Shown: positions 9,046 to 18,813, numbered from the stretch's first letter. The stretch is 64,000 nt of DNA from Undibacterium sp. 5I1 (GCF_034314085.1 NZ_JAVIWI010000001.1:558001-622000); one strand, 5' to 3'. The notes: generated by a model from the letters alone, not told the origin. Translations and numbers: made by a program.

Positions 9046-9555
9046 TTATTGAATGACAAACGAAGTGAAGTACACATCACTTGCTTTTTGCGGCTCACCT
9101 TTTGGGGCGAATGGTAAATTCACTTGTTCGATAATTTCTTCAACCAGTTTTTTCTTGCCATCACCAGTCAGTATCTCGTTGGAGTCTTTGCTGGACAGTA
9201 ACATTAATAACCTGCTGCGCACCTGTGGCATATTGGTTTTGATCAAATTAACTTGTTCTTCGTCCGGCACTTTGAGCGTCATACTCACTTGCAAATATTT
9301 ATCTCCAGCATCCGATTGGAGGTTGACCGTGAATGGCTCTAATGCCAAAAATACCGGTGCTTTGGCAGGCTCTGCTTTGTGTTCTTTTTCTTTAGAAGGG
9401 GCATTCTTTTTCGCTAAAAATATGGCAGCACCGCCACCGACGCCACCCAATACCAGAACACCTGCTACGATCATAATAATCAGTTTTTTCTTAGACTTTT
9501 TGACTGGTGGCGCATCTGCTGCTACTGCTGCAGGCTTCGCTGGTGCTTTCGACAT
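9046..9555 (-). CDS. fliL: Flagellar basal body-associated protein FliL
   Basis: A 169-residue protein from the ATG at 9555, preferred because GAGAGGAAAA lies just before it; an in-frame ATG at 9591 would add 12 residues. It has a Lys-rich cytoplasmic start, one membrane helix (about 24-44) and a periplasmic FliL domain (FLALEPFTVNL). FliL supports stator function around the motor. It is the first gene after the roughly 350-bp gap behind fliK, so it may have its own promoter. Confidence 0.94.
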   Translation of the reverse strand: MSKAPAKPAAVAADAPPVKKSKKKLIIMIVAGVLVLGGVGGGAAIFLAKKNAPSKEKEHKAEPAKAPVFLALEPFTVNLQSDAGDKYLQVSMTLKVPDEEQVNLIKTNMPQVRSRLLMLLSSKDSNEILTGDGKKKLVEEIIEQVNLPFAPKGEPQKASDVYFTSFVIQ

Positions 9556-9905
9556 TTTTTTCCTCTCGCTGGATGTGCCATAAAGGCACATTGCATGTAT
9601 TAGGCCATTATCTGTAATTATTTATCGATCTCATCTGCGAAAAAGAGGGGCTATTTCAGACCATCTCTCTCATTTCAGATGAATTACCACTAAATTAGTT
9701 TAAATTTATAGCGTAGCGCATGAGTTTGCACCAACTATCTTTTCAGGACTGACGCAAAATCGCCTCAAATGGCATGCAGCGCTGATGATTACTCAAGTAC
9801 TGTCTGAATCGCTCAGCTCTTGTGAGAGCAATTTTGTATAAATCCATCTATCGCATTCTACATGCTTAACTTACTTGAATTCTCAGATGAATTCTTCGAT
9901 GAGTT
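9556..9905. other. Intergenic region between fliK and fliL
   Basis: About 350 bp without a gene inside the flagellar operon. AGGACTGACGCAAAATCGCC (9745-9764) closely resembles, with a few mismatches, the reverse complement of the right end of the palindromic element at 13979-14310, so this may be a decayed fragment of that repeat. No convincing promoter was identified. Confidence 0.45.
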
Positions 9906-11996
9906 TTAAGCAAAAGTATCAACTATGCCAACTGGAGTTGATGCGTTAGTTTTGGTGGATGTCAGGCTGGAGATGCCTGATTCATTGGATGATGTCTGTG
10001 AGTTATTCGATCTTTGCGAGCCAGGTCGCCCGTCTTGAGGCGTGTTTCCTTGCTGGAATGACTGTGAGTTGACAGAAAAATTAGATAACTGCATTCCCGC
10101 ATCACTCATCATTTCGCGTAGTCTTGGCAAAGCAGCTTCTAAAGCTGCTCTGACATCTGGCTGAGCCGATGTAAAGGTCGCGCTAGCCTGATCGTTGTTG
10201 ACGCTTAATACGACGCGTAATGGCCCTAGATCAGGTGGATTCAACGTCAGCTCCGCAGTTTGCTGACCGCCCGCGACCATCCAGACTACTTTTTGTCCCA
10301 CGGCCTGATCCCATGCCGGGCTGCCGACTCGTGGCGCGAGATGTTCTGCTGCAGCGCCTGCAGCGGAATTAGTACTTACCGCTAATTGTTGAGCGAAGCT
10401 CTGAGGCGCTGGTGCTATTGCAACCGCTGTATCTTGCATTTTCTCAAGTCCGGCAGTTTTTATAGCTGAGTTATTTTCGATCGCATTAGTAATCGTATTG
10501 GTTATTTGTGACGCCACAGTTTTTTGGGATTTGTCTTCTGTAATGGCATTGCTATTATTGAGCGCGGACTTAGTATTTTTGATATTTTGCTGCGCAGTCC
10601 CCTGCGTTATCGAGGCAACACCTGATGCGCTATCTAGTGATTTTTCTGTTCCGGGTAATTTTACGCCGATACTGTTTTGTATCGCGTCAATATTTGTCGG
10701 TACATCAGATGTGAGCGTTTTATCGGCGGCGACCGAATTGCCCGTATCAATTTTAACTATATTAATCTTAACTATATCAATTTTGTCCTTGTCAATTTTC
10801 GTAAGGTTTGCATTCTGTACTTGATTGTAAATTGGTAAGACGCTTGTGGCGGCTTCGGCTACAAATGATATTTGTGTTTTATCGCCGATAACAGGATTGC
10901 CCTCATCACTGACTATTTCATTGGCATTGATACTTTGTTTTTGTACATTACCGTTTGTAATTGGAAATGATGTTTTTGTCGAATCGGATGCAGATAAATT
11001 TGTTGATACAGGTACTTTATCTGAGGTAACTAAGTTAATACTTGGCGTTGCCAATATCTTTTCCGATGTTGGCGCTGCGGTTTGGATTACATCAGATACA
11101 GATAAATTTATTGATACAGGTGTTTTATCAGCAGCAACACCCGGTGTCGCAAGGGTAGTGTCTGATACCAATAATTTTGTCGGTATCAATGTTTTATCAA
11201 TAGCAGTGTTGCCAGAGGTCTCTGTTGTTAGACCGCTGTTTGCTGGCGCGCTGCCTCGCATTGCGGCTTGGCCGGGAGTAATTTGCTCCGCTGTCGCATT
11301 CGCCGATGCAGGAGGCGTCGATTTTGCCGCATCACCTGCAATTAGCTTACCGTCTGCACCTGCTGTTAGCTCCGCTGTTGATGCAAGTTCGTTTTTACTT
11401 ATTTTTACTTTAGATAAATCACTGGTTTGAATTTGTTTTTTCGAATTAATATCTTTGTTCATTACATCTGAACTTTTATTCAATGAAACCGACCCCGTCC
11501 CAAGCTCGTTACCGTTAATTTTGTTGTCGGTAGTATCGATCTTGGAATTAGCGTCTATCACCAAGTTTTGCGTATTGTCTTTCGCTGTAGCGTCAACTTT
11601 TTTCAGATCTGTTGCAAGTTGTCCCACGCTACCGACAAAAGCAAGTAGCTGCACATTATTTGATTGATCTGCTTTGACTGCATTGGTTTGATCTTCTGTT
11701 GCGTCTTGATTTTTTTGAAGGGTTTTGCCCGTGTCTTTGAGTGTTTTTGAGTCTACTGGAGTTGCCGCTGTGGTCGTATTAACTAGATTTGCTGTCTGTT
11801 GTGGCTGTTGCGACTGATCCTGAGGATTTGCTTTGGGTGTGGTTTGAGTGGTTTGCGCACTCTTACTATTTTGTTGAGAAATTTCTTTATTTAATACTTG
11901 GTTAAACGGCGTAACCGCCGATGCACTACTGGCGCTGGCAGATTTGGCGGAGCTTTGCAAATTGTCAGTCGAGGTGGGGATAATTGCCGTTTGCAT
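9906..11996 (-). CDS. fliK: Flagellar hook-length control protein FliK
   Basis: A 696-residue protein from ATG 11996 (GGTGA ribosome binding site); an upstream ATG at 12020 is less likely. The C-terminal Flg_hook domain (about 570-650) is clear: ELTLNPPDLGPLRVVLSV and RAALEAALPRLREMM. The long N-terminal part is Thr/Ser/Asn/Lys-rich with imperfect internal repeats, for example TPVSINLSVSD and VPVSTNLSASD, and IDKDKIDIVKINIVKID. FliK measures the hook and switches export specificity, and its N-terminal length sets hook length. At about 700 residues it is longer than the 400-residue enterobacterial protein. The overall gene assignment is firm. Confidence 0.93.
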   Translation of the reverse strand: MQTAIIPTSTDNLQSSAKSASASSASAVTPFNQVLNKEISQQNSKSAQTTQTTPKANPQDQSQQPQQTANLVNTTTAATPVDSKTLKDTGKTLQKNQDATEDQTNAVKADQSNNVQLLAFVGSVGQLATDLKKVDATAKDNTQNLVIDANSKIDTTDNKINGNELGTGSVSLNKSSDVMNKDINSKKQIQTSDLSKVKISKNELASTAELTAGADGKLIAGDAAKSTPPASANATAEQITPGQAAMRGSAPANSGLTTETSGNTAIDKTLIPTKLLVSDTTLATPGVAADKTPVSINLSVSDVIQTAAPTSEKILATPSINLVTSDKVPVSTNLSASDSTKTSFPITNGNVQKQSINANEIVSDEGNPVIGDKTQISFVAEAATSVLPIYNQVQNANLTKIDKDKIDIVKINIVKIDTGNSVAADKTLTSDVPTNIDAIQNSIGVKLPGTEKSLDSASGVASITQGTAQQNIKNTKSALNNSNAITEDKSQKTVASQITNTITNAIENNSAIKTAGLEKMQDTAVAIAPAPQSFAQQLAVSTNSAAGAAAEHLAPRVGSPAWDQAVGQKVVWMVAGGQQTAELTLNPPDLGPLRVVLSVNNDQASATFTSAQPDVRAALEAALPRLREMMSDAGMQLSNFSVNSQSFQQGNTPQDGRPGSQRSNNSQTSSNESGISSLTSTKTNASTPVGIVDTFA

Positions 11997-12052
11997 GATG
12001 TCACCAAAAAAATAATACAAAAATAAAGTTGTTCTAACTTAGTCTCTCAGTG

Positions 12053-12490
12053 CTATGACTTATAAAAGAATGCTCTTGCTGCATGTTCATCTGTTTGCTT
12101 TTGATCTTGCTTGGCTTCTTTTTTCTGCACGCTCACTTTGGCGCGCTTGTCTAAAATTCCGTAAGAGAGCCGTTTTTTTTCATGTTCTTGCCATTGGTTG
12201 CGCGCTATTTTGATTCTGTTGGACGCGTCCGCAACAATTTTCTTTTGCCCATCGACTGCCGTGTCCAGTTTATTGATGAAGGATTGAAAATTGCTGTACT
12301 GGGCAATACTTAAACCTTGTGCTGCACTGTTTTGAAAACGGTTAATGTAATCCTCCCGATACTGCGACAGCAAGGCTAGCTGCTTCTCAGAGTCCTCATG
12401 AGCACGTATCGTTTTGCCTAAATATTTGGCAGCCTCTTCGGTATCTCTTTCCGCAATCTCTATGAGTGTGCTAATAGGGGATTTTTGCAT
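12053..12490 (-). CDS. fliJ: Flagellar export chaperone FliJ
   Basis: A 145-residue, highly charged, alpha-helical protein predicted to form a coiled coil along most of its length, as FliJ does. It lies between fliI and fliK in standard order. FliJ acts as the central stalk of the FliI ATPase ring and escorts export substrates. Sequence conservation is low in this family, so position and coiled-coil character carry much of the call. Confidence 0.9.
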   Translation of the reverse strand: MQKSPISTLIEIAERDTEEAAKYLGKTIRAHEDSEKQLALLSQYREDYINRFQNSAAQGLSIAQYSNFQSFINKLDTAVDGQKKIVADASNRIKIARNQWQEHEKKRLSYGILDKRAKVSVQKKEAKQDQKQTDEHAARAFFYKS

Positions 12491-12525
12491 TGTCTCTGTT
12501 TATTATAGTCAGCTAAAACAAGAGT

Positions 12526-13914
12526 CTATCCCCCGAACAGAGCAGAAAGTCCCTGCAAGCTCTCGGGTATGGTGGATTTTTCATTGATATCTTGTTGCAA
12601 AAAAGCATTAATTTGAGGATACAGGCGAATCGCGTCGTCTAGCAGTGGATCTGATCCGGCCGAATACGCACCGACGCTGATGAGGTCGCGGCTACGCTGG
12701 TATCTTGAATACAGCTGTTTAAGACGGCGCGCTAACTTTTGATGTTCTGGCGAGGTAATGCTATGCATGGCGCGGCTAATCGATTGTTCAATATCAATCG
12801 CCGGGTAATGTCCGCTCTCTGCCAAACCACGGTCCAGCACAATATGTCCGTCAAGAATCGCTCTGGCTGCGTCGGCAATCGGGTCTTGCTGATCATCGCC
12901 TTCGGTCAATACGGTGTAAAAAGCGGTGATAGAGCCGCCGCCATCCACACCATTACCAGCGCGCTCAACTAAAATCGGCAATTTTGCAAATACCGACGGC
13001 GGGTAGCCTTTGGTCGCTGGTGGCTCGCCAATCGCCAAGGCGATTTCCCGTTGTGCCATGGCATAGCGGGTAAGTGAATCCATAATCAGCAAAACACTTT
13101 TGCCTTGGTCACGGAAATACTCTGCAATGGTCGTCGCGTACGCCGCACCTTGTAAGCGCAGCAAGGGTGGTGCATCTGCCGGTGCGGCAACGACGACGGC
13201 GCGCGCGAGGCCTTCTTCCCCTAGAATTTGCTCGATAAATTCTTTAACCTCCCGGCCACGTTCACCAATCAGTCCCACCACGATAACGTCAGCAGTGGTG
13301 TAACGCGCCATCATGCCAAGTAATACGCTTTTACCGACGCCAGAGCCCGCGAACAAGCCAAGACGCTGACCGCGCCCGACGCTCAACATACTATTAATCG
13401 CGCGCACGCCGACATCCAGTTTTTCAGTAATTGGCGAGCGTAATAATGGGTTGTAAATCCGCGCGCCTAACGGAGCGGATTCGGTCGTCATCAGCGGGCC
13501 TAGCGTATCCAGAGGTTTGCCGTTACCGTCTAAAACACGACCTAATAATTGCCAGCCGACAGGCAAATGCCGGGTGCGGTCGCTGGGGCGGCGTCTTGGG
13601 TGCTTGGCGTCGCCGTGATACTGATCCTCCTCGGCATACACCAGTGTGCCTGGTGTAACGCCGCTTAGGTCGCTATGTGGCATTAAAAATAGACGATCAC
13701 CATCAAAGCCGACGACTTCGGCATCAATGATGGCGCCACCTTGTAAGTGAACAGTACAGGCGCTGCCGACCGGGAGCTTGAGGCCAACCGCCTCCATCAC
13801 CAGACCGGTCACTTTGGTCACGCGACCGGACACCAGCATCGGCTTCACATCGGCAATTTGTTGTTTGCCGTTACTAAGCAGTTTTTGCCATGAGTCTGAA
13901 AGTGCTGCTTGCAT
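12526..13914 (-). CDS. fliI: Flagellum-specific ATPase FliI
   Basis: A 462-residue protein from ATG 13914; an in-frame TTG at 13956 would add 14 residues. It is an F1/type III secretion ATPase with Walker [12 protein letters not shown], catalytic [10 protein letters not shown] and Walker [18 protein letters not shown]. FliI powers unfolding and delivery of export substrates together with FliH and FliJ. The gene is followed closely by fliJ. It is separated from fliH by about 570 bp of non-coding, repeat-containing DNA, although the two are usually adjacent or overlapping. Confidence 0.96.
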   Translation of the reverse strand: MQAALSDSWQKLLSNGKQQIADVKPMLVSGRVTKVTGLVMEAVGLKLPVGSACTVHLQGGAIIDAEVVGFDGDRLFLMPHSDLSGVTPGTLVYAEEDQYHGDAKHPRRRPSDRTRHLPVGWQLLGRVLDGNGKPLDTLGPLMTTESAPLGARIYNPLLRSPITEKLDVGVRAINSMLSVGRGQRLGLFAGSGVGKSVLLGMMARYTTADVIVVGLIGERGREVKEFIEQILGEEGLARAVVVAAPADAPPLLRLQGAAYATTIAEYFRDQGKSVLLIMDSLTRYAMAQREIALAIGEPPATKGYPPSVFAKLPILVERAGNGVDGGGSITAFYTVLTEGDDQQDPIADAARAILDGHIVLDRGLAESGHYPAIDIEQSISRAMHSITSPEHQKLARRLKQLYSRYQRSRDLISVGAYSAGSDPLLDDAIRLYPQINAFLQQDINEKSTIPESLQGLSALFGG

Positions 13915-13978
13915 GATGTTTTTATTGGCTGATGTAAGAGAGTGATGACTAAGCAATGAAACTACGGTTTATTCAAAT

Positions 13979-14310
13979 ACAGGGCTTACTCAAAACTGCC
14001 CTAGCTGCGTCGTTGGTACTTAAACCCAGATTTTCCATTAGACCGCTATCACTTAGTAGAAACTCAGGCGGCATGCGCTGTTCAGAGAAATAGTACCACC
14101 GCGATTTGAGTGCGAGCGCTACAGCGACAAGTGTGCCTTTGGCGAACTGCCTGGCGTTGTTGCTCCTCCTAGTAAGATGCAGCTTGCGTCGTCGTCGCGT
14201 CTAGCCAGTCAGTCCGCCAAAGGCACACTTGTCGCTGTTCCAATTGAAAATCTGGGTTAAAGGCGCTCTTCGTCGCCACTCCTTGCCGGAACAATTTTGC
14301 GTTAGTCCTA
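13979..14310. repeat. Nested palindromic element, MITE-like
   Basis: Three inverted repeats are nested around one centre. The innermost arms are 14121-14155 and 14204-14238: the first 24 bp match perfectly and two mismatches occur in 35. Middle arms with AACCCAGATTTTC are at about 14023-14036 and 14245-14258. Outer, weaker arms are GGGCTTACTCAAAACTGCC (13982-14000) and 14288-14308 (about 14 of 21 matching). There is no open frame of note inside. The structure suggests a non-autonomous mobile element or a fossil of one. Confidence 0.7.
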
Positions 14311-14345
14311 AGACAAATATTGAAGCTTAAAAAAACAATGGTTTT

Positions 14346-14434
14346 AATATACTCCCCATTATTTTTACTAAAAATGCCGTATTGCCCAGACTTTGTATGG
14401 ACAACTAAAATATACGGAATGGGAGTATATATAT
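14346..14434 (+). repeat. GGGGAGTATA intergenic repeat, copy 2
   Basis: It begins AATATACTCCCCATTATTTT, has TTGCCCAGA / TATGGACAA as the central pair, and ends TATAC-ggaatggga-GTATA. It lies about 50 bp downstream of the fliH stop, inside the flagellar operon. Confidence 0.8.
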
Positions 14435-14482
14435 TTACTCCATTAAATCTAAGTCCGAATTGAAGCCTTAATTTAAGTCAAC

Positions 14483-15181
14483 CTATTCAGCCGTCGTTTT
14501 TTTCAATACGGCCGTCAAGCGATCCCAGCGTGTGGCTAAAGTCGCATCGACACTATTTTGTCCGGTTTCTAAACGGCAGCCGCCGCGTTCAATATGATAA
14601 TCGGCAGTGACCCGCCAGCCAGTTTTGCTTAACTCTTCACCGATGCGATTTTTTAAGATGTCGGCGTCTTCTGGGTTGACCATAATTTGCGCCGGTTGCT
14701 GCACCGAGGGCAGTTGATCGATGGCTTCTTGCACGATGGGCAAAATCACTTCTGGATCAATCGCTATGCGCACTTTTAACATCGCCTCTGCCAACTCTAT
14801 CGCCAGACTCAGCAAGTCCTTACCCATCACTGCGCTGGCAGCAGAAATTTGCTCGGCAGTGCTGCTGATTAGTTGCTTCATCTGTTCTACCTGGACATCA
14901 ATCTCAGCTTTACTGGCGGCGAAGCCAGCGTCTTTGCCTTCTTGTAATCCGACCAGATAAGCCTCCTGGTAACCGGCTGCATAGGCTTCGCGGCTCGTGA
15001 TTTCTTTGAGCTTGGCCAGCTCTTCACGATTGATTCTGGCGGCCAGGTTGGTAGCTACTTGTTGCTCTGCTACATGGGCCGGACGCTCATCGCCGAAGGA
15101 TGCCATTTCCCAGCGCTGGAAAGCGGACATCTGCCCCTTGGGGAGGTTTTTTGGCGGTATTTTTTCAGTCACATCAGACAT
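14483..15181 (-). CDS. fliH: Flagellar assembly protein FliH
   Basis: A 232-residue protein. The N-terminal region (about 35-110) is helical and the C-terminal domain resembles the V-ATPase E subunit/FliH fold (about 110-228, with LAIELAEAMLKVRIAIDPE in the core). FliH binds FliI and tethers it to FliN. The start overlaps the end of fliG by eight bases. Downstream the usual direct junction with fliI is interrupted by repeats. Confidence 0.93.
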   Translation of the reverse strand: MSDVTEKIPPKNLPKGQMSAFQRWEMASFGDERPAHVAEQQVATNLAARINREELAKLKEITSREAYAAGYQEAYLVGLQEGKDAGFAASKAEIDVQVEQMKQLISSTAEQISAASAVMGKDLLSLAIELAEAMLKVRIAIDPEVILPIVQEAIDQLPSVQQPAQIMVNPEDADILKNRIGEELSKTGWRVTADYHIERGGCRLETGQNSVDATLATRWDRLTAVLKKTTAE

Positions 15182-16169
15182 ACGAATCTTCGCCTTTTGC
15201 GCCTAACATGATCTGGCCTTCGTCCGCCAGACGCCGCACAATCAAGAGAATTTGTTTTTGCTGGGTTTCGACTTCTGACAGACGAACTGGCCCTTTGGAC
15301 TCTAAATCTTCGCGCATCATTTCTGCCGCACGTTGCGACATATTTTTGAAGATTTTTTCCCGCATGTCAGGGTTGGCACCTTTGAGTGCGATGATCAGAG
15401 AATCGGACTGTACTTCGCGCAGCAGCAACTGTATGCCTTTGTCGTCAATCTCCAGAATGTTATCGAAGACAAACATCTCATCCATGATTTTTTCGGCCAT
15501 ATCGCCATCATATTTGCGTAAATTCTCCATCACTGAGGCTTCATTATCGCCACTCATAAAGTTGAGAATTTCTGCTGCTGCACGCACGCCACCAATAGAT
15601 TTTTTCTTCAGACTCTCATTGCCGGTGAGGAGTTTAGTCAGTACATCATTTAATTCGCGCAGAGCTGCTGGCTGGATACCGTCCAGCGTTGCAATACGCA
15701 GTACGACGTCATTACGCAAACGCTCGGTAAAGTTATTTAAAATTTCGCATGCCTGATCACTTTCCAGATGCACCAGGATGGTTGCAATAATTTGTGGATG
15801 TTCGTTCTTGATCAGATCGGCGACTGACGGGGAGTCCATCCATTTCAGACTTTCTATCCCGCTGGCATCCTTGCCACCCAGAATACGGTTGAGCAGGGAG
15901 GATGCTTTGTCGTCACCCAAGGCCTTGGTCAGTACATTGCGGATGTATTCATCCGAGTCCAGACCGACTGATGAACTGATGTCAGCTGCCGCTTTAAACT
16001 GCTCTAGCACTTTGGCAATACTTTCATGTGGAATCGCACCGATGGTCGCCATGGCGGCACCGATTTTTTGTACCTCGCGCGGGCCAAGGTACTTCATGAC
16101 TTCTGCCGCACCATCTTCACCCAGTGCCAGCATCAGTGTTGCTGCTCTTTGTACGCCGTCGTCACTCAT
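15174..16169 (-). CDS. fliG: Flagellar motor switch protein FliG
   Basis: A 331-residue protein with the three FliG domains. The N-terminal part contacts FliF, the middle carries the EHPQ motif (NEHPQIIATILVHL), and the C-terminal torque domain contains MFVFDNILEIDDKGIQLLLREV with charged residues that meet the stator. It overlaps fliF and fliH by eight bases each, which suggests tight translational coupling. Length is standard. Confidence 0.96.
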   Translation of the reverse strand: MSDDGVQRAATLMLALGEDGAAEVMKYLGPREVQKIGAAMATIGAIPHESIAKVLEQFKAAADISSSVGLDSDEYIRNVLTKALGDDKASSLLNRILGGKDASGIESLKWMDSPSVADLIKNEHPQIIATILVHLESDQACEILNNFTERLRNDVVLRIATLDGIQPAALRELNDVLTKLLTGNESLKKKSIGGVRAAAEILNFMSGDNEASVMENLRKYDGDMAEKIMDEMFVFDNILEIDDKGIQLLLREVQSDSLIIALKGANPDMREKIFKNMSQRAAEMMREDLESKGPVRLSEVETQQKQILLIVRRLADEGQIMLGAKGEDSYV

Positions 16170-17901
16170 TGCTCACCCATGTTTTAATCACATTTGCTAC
16201 GATTTTAGGATCACTGCTAGCCAATTGCTTTGCCATGTCCAGATTGATATCGTAACCAGAACTTTGTTTTGCTGCGTTGGCCGTCTCTTCATTTGATTTC
16301 GACAGGTTAACGATCGCGGCTTCTTCCTCTTCCTGAGCGGCTAATTCTGCGGCTTCTTCCCGCTCTTTTGCCCGTGCTTCTGCGGCTTTTTGTGCCTTGG
16401 TTTTGGTTTCTTTGCCCATAATTTTGTAGAGCATCGGGCGCAGATAACCAAAGAACAGATATAGCAGCACAAGCCCAGTCAAAATATATTTACCGATGTC
16501 TTTTGCCATTTGCAACATATCTGGCTGATTCCATAGCGGTGCTTCTACTATAGTTTCTTTTTGTGGTCCGGCAAATGGGCTGTTGACAACATTCAGCGTA
16601 TCGCCACGATCTTTGTTGAATCCCATGGCTTCTCTGATCAGATCAGTTAGTTGAGTTTTTTCTATATCGCTTAATGGTTTGGTCGTGACTTTGCCATTTT
16701 TGTCTGTCTCGCTCTTGTAGTTAATTACGACCGCTACTGAGATGCGCTTAACGCCACCCATAGGCTGTTGAGTGTAGCGCAAGGTTTTATCGACCTCGTA
16801 ATTTACGGTCGAGTCTTTTTGCACCAGACCGCTAGCCGCCGCATTGCTAGCCGCTGCCGCTGCGCTGGCAGTAATCGGGGCGATGGCTGGCACTGGTGGC
16901 TGATTTGTCAATGCACCTGGAATGCCCGACGCATTCGCTGTCTTGTTATAGCTTTCATTCGACTGCACGCTGCGGATGGTAGAAGCCTCTGGCGGTGAAT
17001 TAGGGCGATAAGTTTCGGCTGCTTGTTCGGTGCGCGAGAAGTCGATATCGGCAGTTGCTTCTGCTCTGACATTGTTGGGGCCAACGATAGGCGTGACAAT
17101 AGACTCTATCCGCTTGATGATATTTTGCTGAAAATCTTGCACGTATTTGAGTTGTGCCGGATCAAGACCGTTATTGGCCATTTGCTTGTTAGGGTCAGAG
17201 AGCAAATTACCGTTTTGATCGACGATGGTGACATTGGCCGCGACCAGTTCAGGTACGCTGCTGGCAACCAGATGCAGTACCGCGCTGACTTGCTGCTGAT
17301 CGAGAGTGCGCCCAGGGTATAAATTTAGTAAGACAGAGGCGGTTGGTTTCTGTTGTTCTCTGATAAAAACCGAGGATTTTGGCATCGCCAGATGCACGCG
17401 CGCCGCTTGCACTGCGGAAATGGCTTGAATCGAGCGTGCTAATTCGCCTTCTAGTGCCCGTTGAAAATTAACTTGTTCTAAAAATTGAGAAATACCTAAT
17501 TTTTGGTTTTCCATTAATTCAAAGCCGACATTGCCGCCTTTTGGCAAACCTTGCGCCGCCAATTTTAGACGTGCATCATGGACTTGGTTGGCCGGGACCA
17601 GAATCGCGCCGCCGCCATCGGAATATTTATACGGCACGTTCATCTGTTGTAGTGAGGCGACAATTGCGCCGCCATCTCTGTCAGTGAAGTTAGAAAACAA
17701 GACTTTGTAATCGGGAGTTTGGCTCCATAGCCAGACGCCAACCATGATCGCTAAGGTAATCGCGACACCTACAGATAACAAAACGGTCCTCATCCCAGGT
17801 GTCTGTGGGATACCCAAAATAGTAGGGAATGCCGGTGATACAGTTGCGGGCGCAGGGGAGATGCCACCGCCGCCCAGCATAGTTTCATTCGCGGTTGCCA
17901 T
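16162..17901 (-). CDS. fliF: Flagellar MS-ring protein FliF
   Basis: A 579-residue protein with two membrane helices (about 38-58 and 450-470). A YscJ-like periplasmic domain follows the first (DYKVLFSNFTDRDGGAIVASL across its start). The cytoplasmic C-terminal tail (about 520-579), rich in Glu and Ala, binds FliG. It is the first gene of the operon. AAGG before ATG 17901 is a plausible ribosome binding site. fliE diverges upstream. Confidence 0.96.
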   Translation of the reverse strand: MATANETMLGGGGISPAPATVSPAFPTILGIPQTPGMRTVLLSVGVAITLAIMVGVWLWSQTPDYKVLFSNFTDRDGGAIVASLQQMNVPYKYSDGGGAILVPANQVHDARLKLAAQGLPKGGNVGFELMENQKLGISQFLEQVNFQRALEGELARSIQAISAVQAARVHLAMPKSSVFIREQQKPTASVLLNLYPGRTLDQQQVSAVLHLVASSVPELVAANVTIVDQNGNLLSDPNKQMANNGLDPAQLKYVQDFQQNIIKRIESIVTPIVGPNNVRAEATADIDFSRTEQAAETYRPNSPPEASTIRSVQSNESYNKTANASGIPGALTNQPPVPAIAPITASAAAAASNAAASGLVQKDSTVNYEVDKTLRYTQQPMGGVKRISVAVVINYKSETDKNGKVTTKPLSDIEKTQLTDLIREAMGFNKDRGDTLNVVNSPFAGPQKETIVEAPLWNQPDMLQMAKDIGKYILTGLVLLYLFFGYLRPMLYKIMGKETKTKAQKAAEARAKEREEAAELAAQEEEEAAIVNLSKSNEETANAAKQSSGYDINLDMAKQLASSDPKIVANVIKTWVSNE

Positions 17902-18225
17902 GGCGTGCCTTGTAGTGAGCTTGTTTCAAAAAAATCTGCTGCATATCAAATCCGTTTAAATTTGTTTTAACCATAGATGAATATTTTGATGCATATATGG
18001 TTTTTTCCTTGATAGCGATTGTGCTGTTCTTTTTGAAAATCAATCTTAAGAAGAAGCTGTCTTTACACCTTCTTATCAAAGTTATGTGATTTGTAAGCGG
18101 TGTTAAGGTAACGCGGTGGATGATGTGGCCAGCCTACGCTGTTTTTACATCTTCTCAGGTTAGTACAGAATGAAGGACAGGATCAAATACGGATCTATTG
18201 TGGATGGATTGTTTGGGAGTCAGTG
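17902..18225. promoter_or_regulatory. Divergent fliF / fliE control region
   Basis: A 324-bp AT-rich region between the start codons of fliF (minus) and fliE (plus) must hold the promoters of both transcripts. I could not identify a convincing sigma-28 or sigma-54 site in it, which fits class II flagellar promoters driven by sigma-70 with an activator, but that is inference. GGGAG at 18215-18219 is the fliE ribosome binding site. Confidence 0.5.
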
Positions 18226-18597
18226 ATGAAAATAGGTGGAATCGATAATAGCCAAATTACGGCAATGGTGGCGCAATTAAAAGCCGCCGCAGCACGGATG
18301 GAATCGTCTGCGCCGGTTGCTGGCACAGGTGCGAGCGTAGGTTTGAGCGCAGGTGCAAGCACTGCTCCGGCAAAACTGGATTTTGCAGATGCTCTTAAAG
18401 GTGCTCTTGATCAAGTCAATGCTACTGGCGCCAAGGCGGAAGAAGTCGGTAAGCAATTTACGATGGGTAGCGACAACGTCGGTTTATCTGACGTCATGAT
18501 TTCCATGCAAAAAGCCAATATCTCTTTTCAGGCGGCGGTGCAGGTCAGAAACAGGCTGGTTTCAGCCTATCATGACATTATGAATATGCAAATATAA
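18226..18597 (+). CDS. fliE: Flagellar hook-basal body complex protein FliE
   Basis: A 123-residue protein with the conserved C-terminal FliE segment (SDVMISMQKANISFQAAVQVRNRLVSAYHDIM spanning about 90-120). FliE joins the MS ring to the rod. ATG 18226 is placed six bases after GGGAG, better than the GTG three bases upstream. It is transcribed away from the fliF operon and followed by a repeat copy and a terminator. Confidence 0.95.
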   Translation: MKIGGIDNSQITAMVAQLKAAAARMESSAPVAGTGASVGLSAGASTAPAKLDFADALKGALDQVNATGAKAEEVGKQFTMGSDNVGLSDVMISMQKANISFQAAVQVRNRLVSAYHDIMNMQI

Positions 18598-18645
18598 GCT
18601 GGTGGATTTTGCTACATGCGAACTGTCGGTGATGTATGCTAAACA

Positions 18646-18729
18646 TAAAAATAAGGGGAGTATGTCGATAAATTGCCTCGTTGATGAGGTTTTAATTGGA
18701 CAATTAAATATACTGTATTGAGTATATTG
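18646..18729 (+). repeat. GGGGAGTATA intergenic repeat, copy 3
   Basis: The left box AAATAAGGGGAGTATG is inverted relative to the main type. The right end is TATACT-gtattg-AGTATA, and TTGGACAATT lies between them. A second GGACAATT follows at about 18749, just outside. It lies downstream of fliE. Confidence 0.75.
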
Positions 18730-18813
18730 CATTTAAATCGGACAATTTTAGCTTAAAAGTTGTCTGAGGAATCTTAGTTCTTAACATTCGCAATCCCAAA
18801 AATACATCCCTCA

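Larger units (their letters stand above)
13915..14482. other. Repeat-filled gap separating fliH from fliI
   Basis: No gene fits this region. It contains two separate elements: a nested palindromic element (13979-14310) and one copy of the GGGGAGTATA repeat (14346-14434). Transcription of the fliF-to-fliR operon must cross both, or fliI must have its own promoter; none is evident. Confidence 0.8.

Noticed and set aside
10846..11430. 194-codon plus-strand open frame inside fliK
   Set aside because: Antisense to the Thr/Ser-rich ruler region; looks protein-like only because of repeat composition.
15100..15756. 218-codon plus-strand open frame opposite fliG/fliH
   Set aside because: Shadow of strongly supported genes on the other strand; composition is Ser/Ile/Arg-rich with no family motif.
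17902..18225. Sigma-28 or sigma-54 promoters for fliF and fliE
   Set aside because: Both strands were searched by eye for TAAA-N15-GCCGATAA-like and TGGCAC-N5-TTGC-like patterns; none was convincing.
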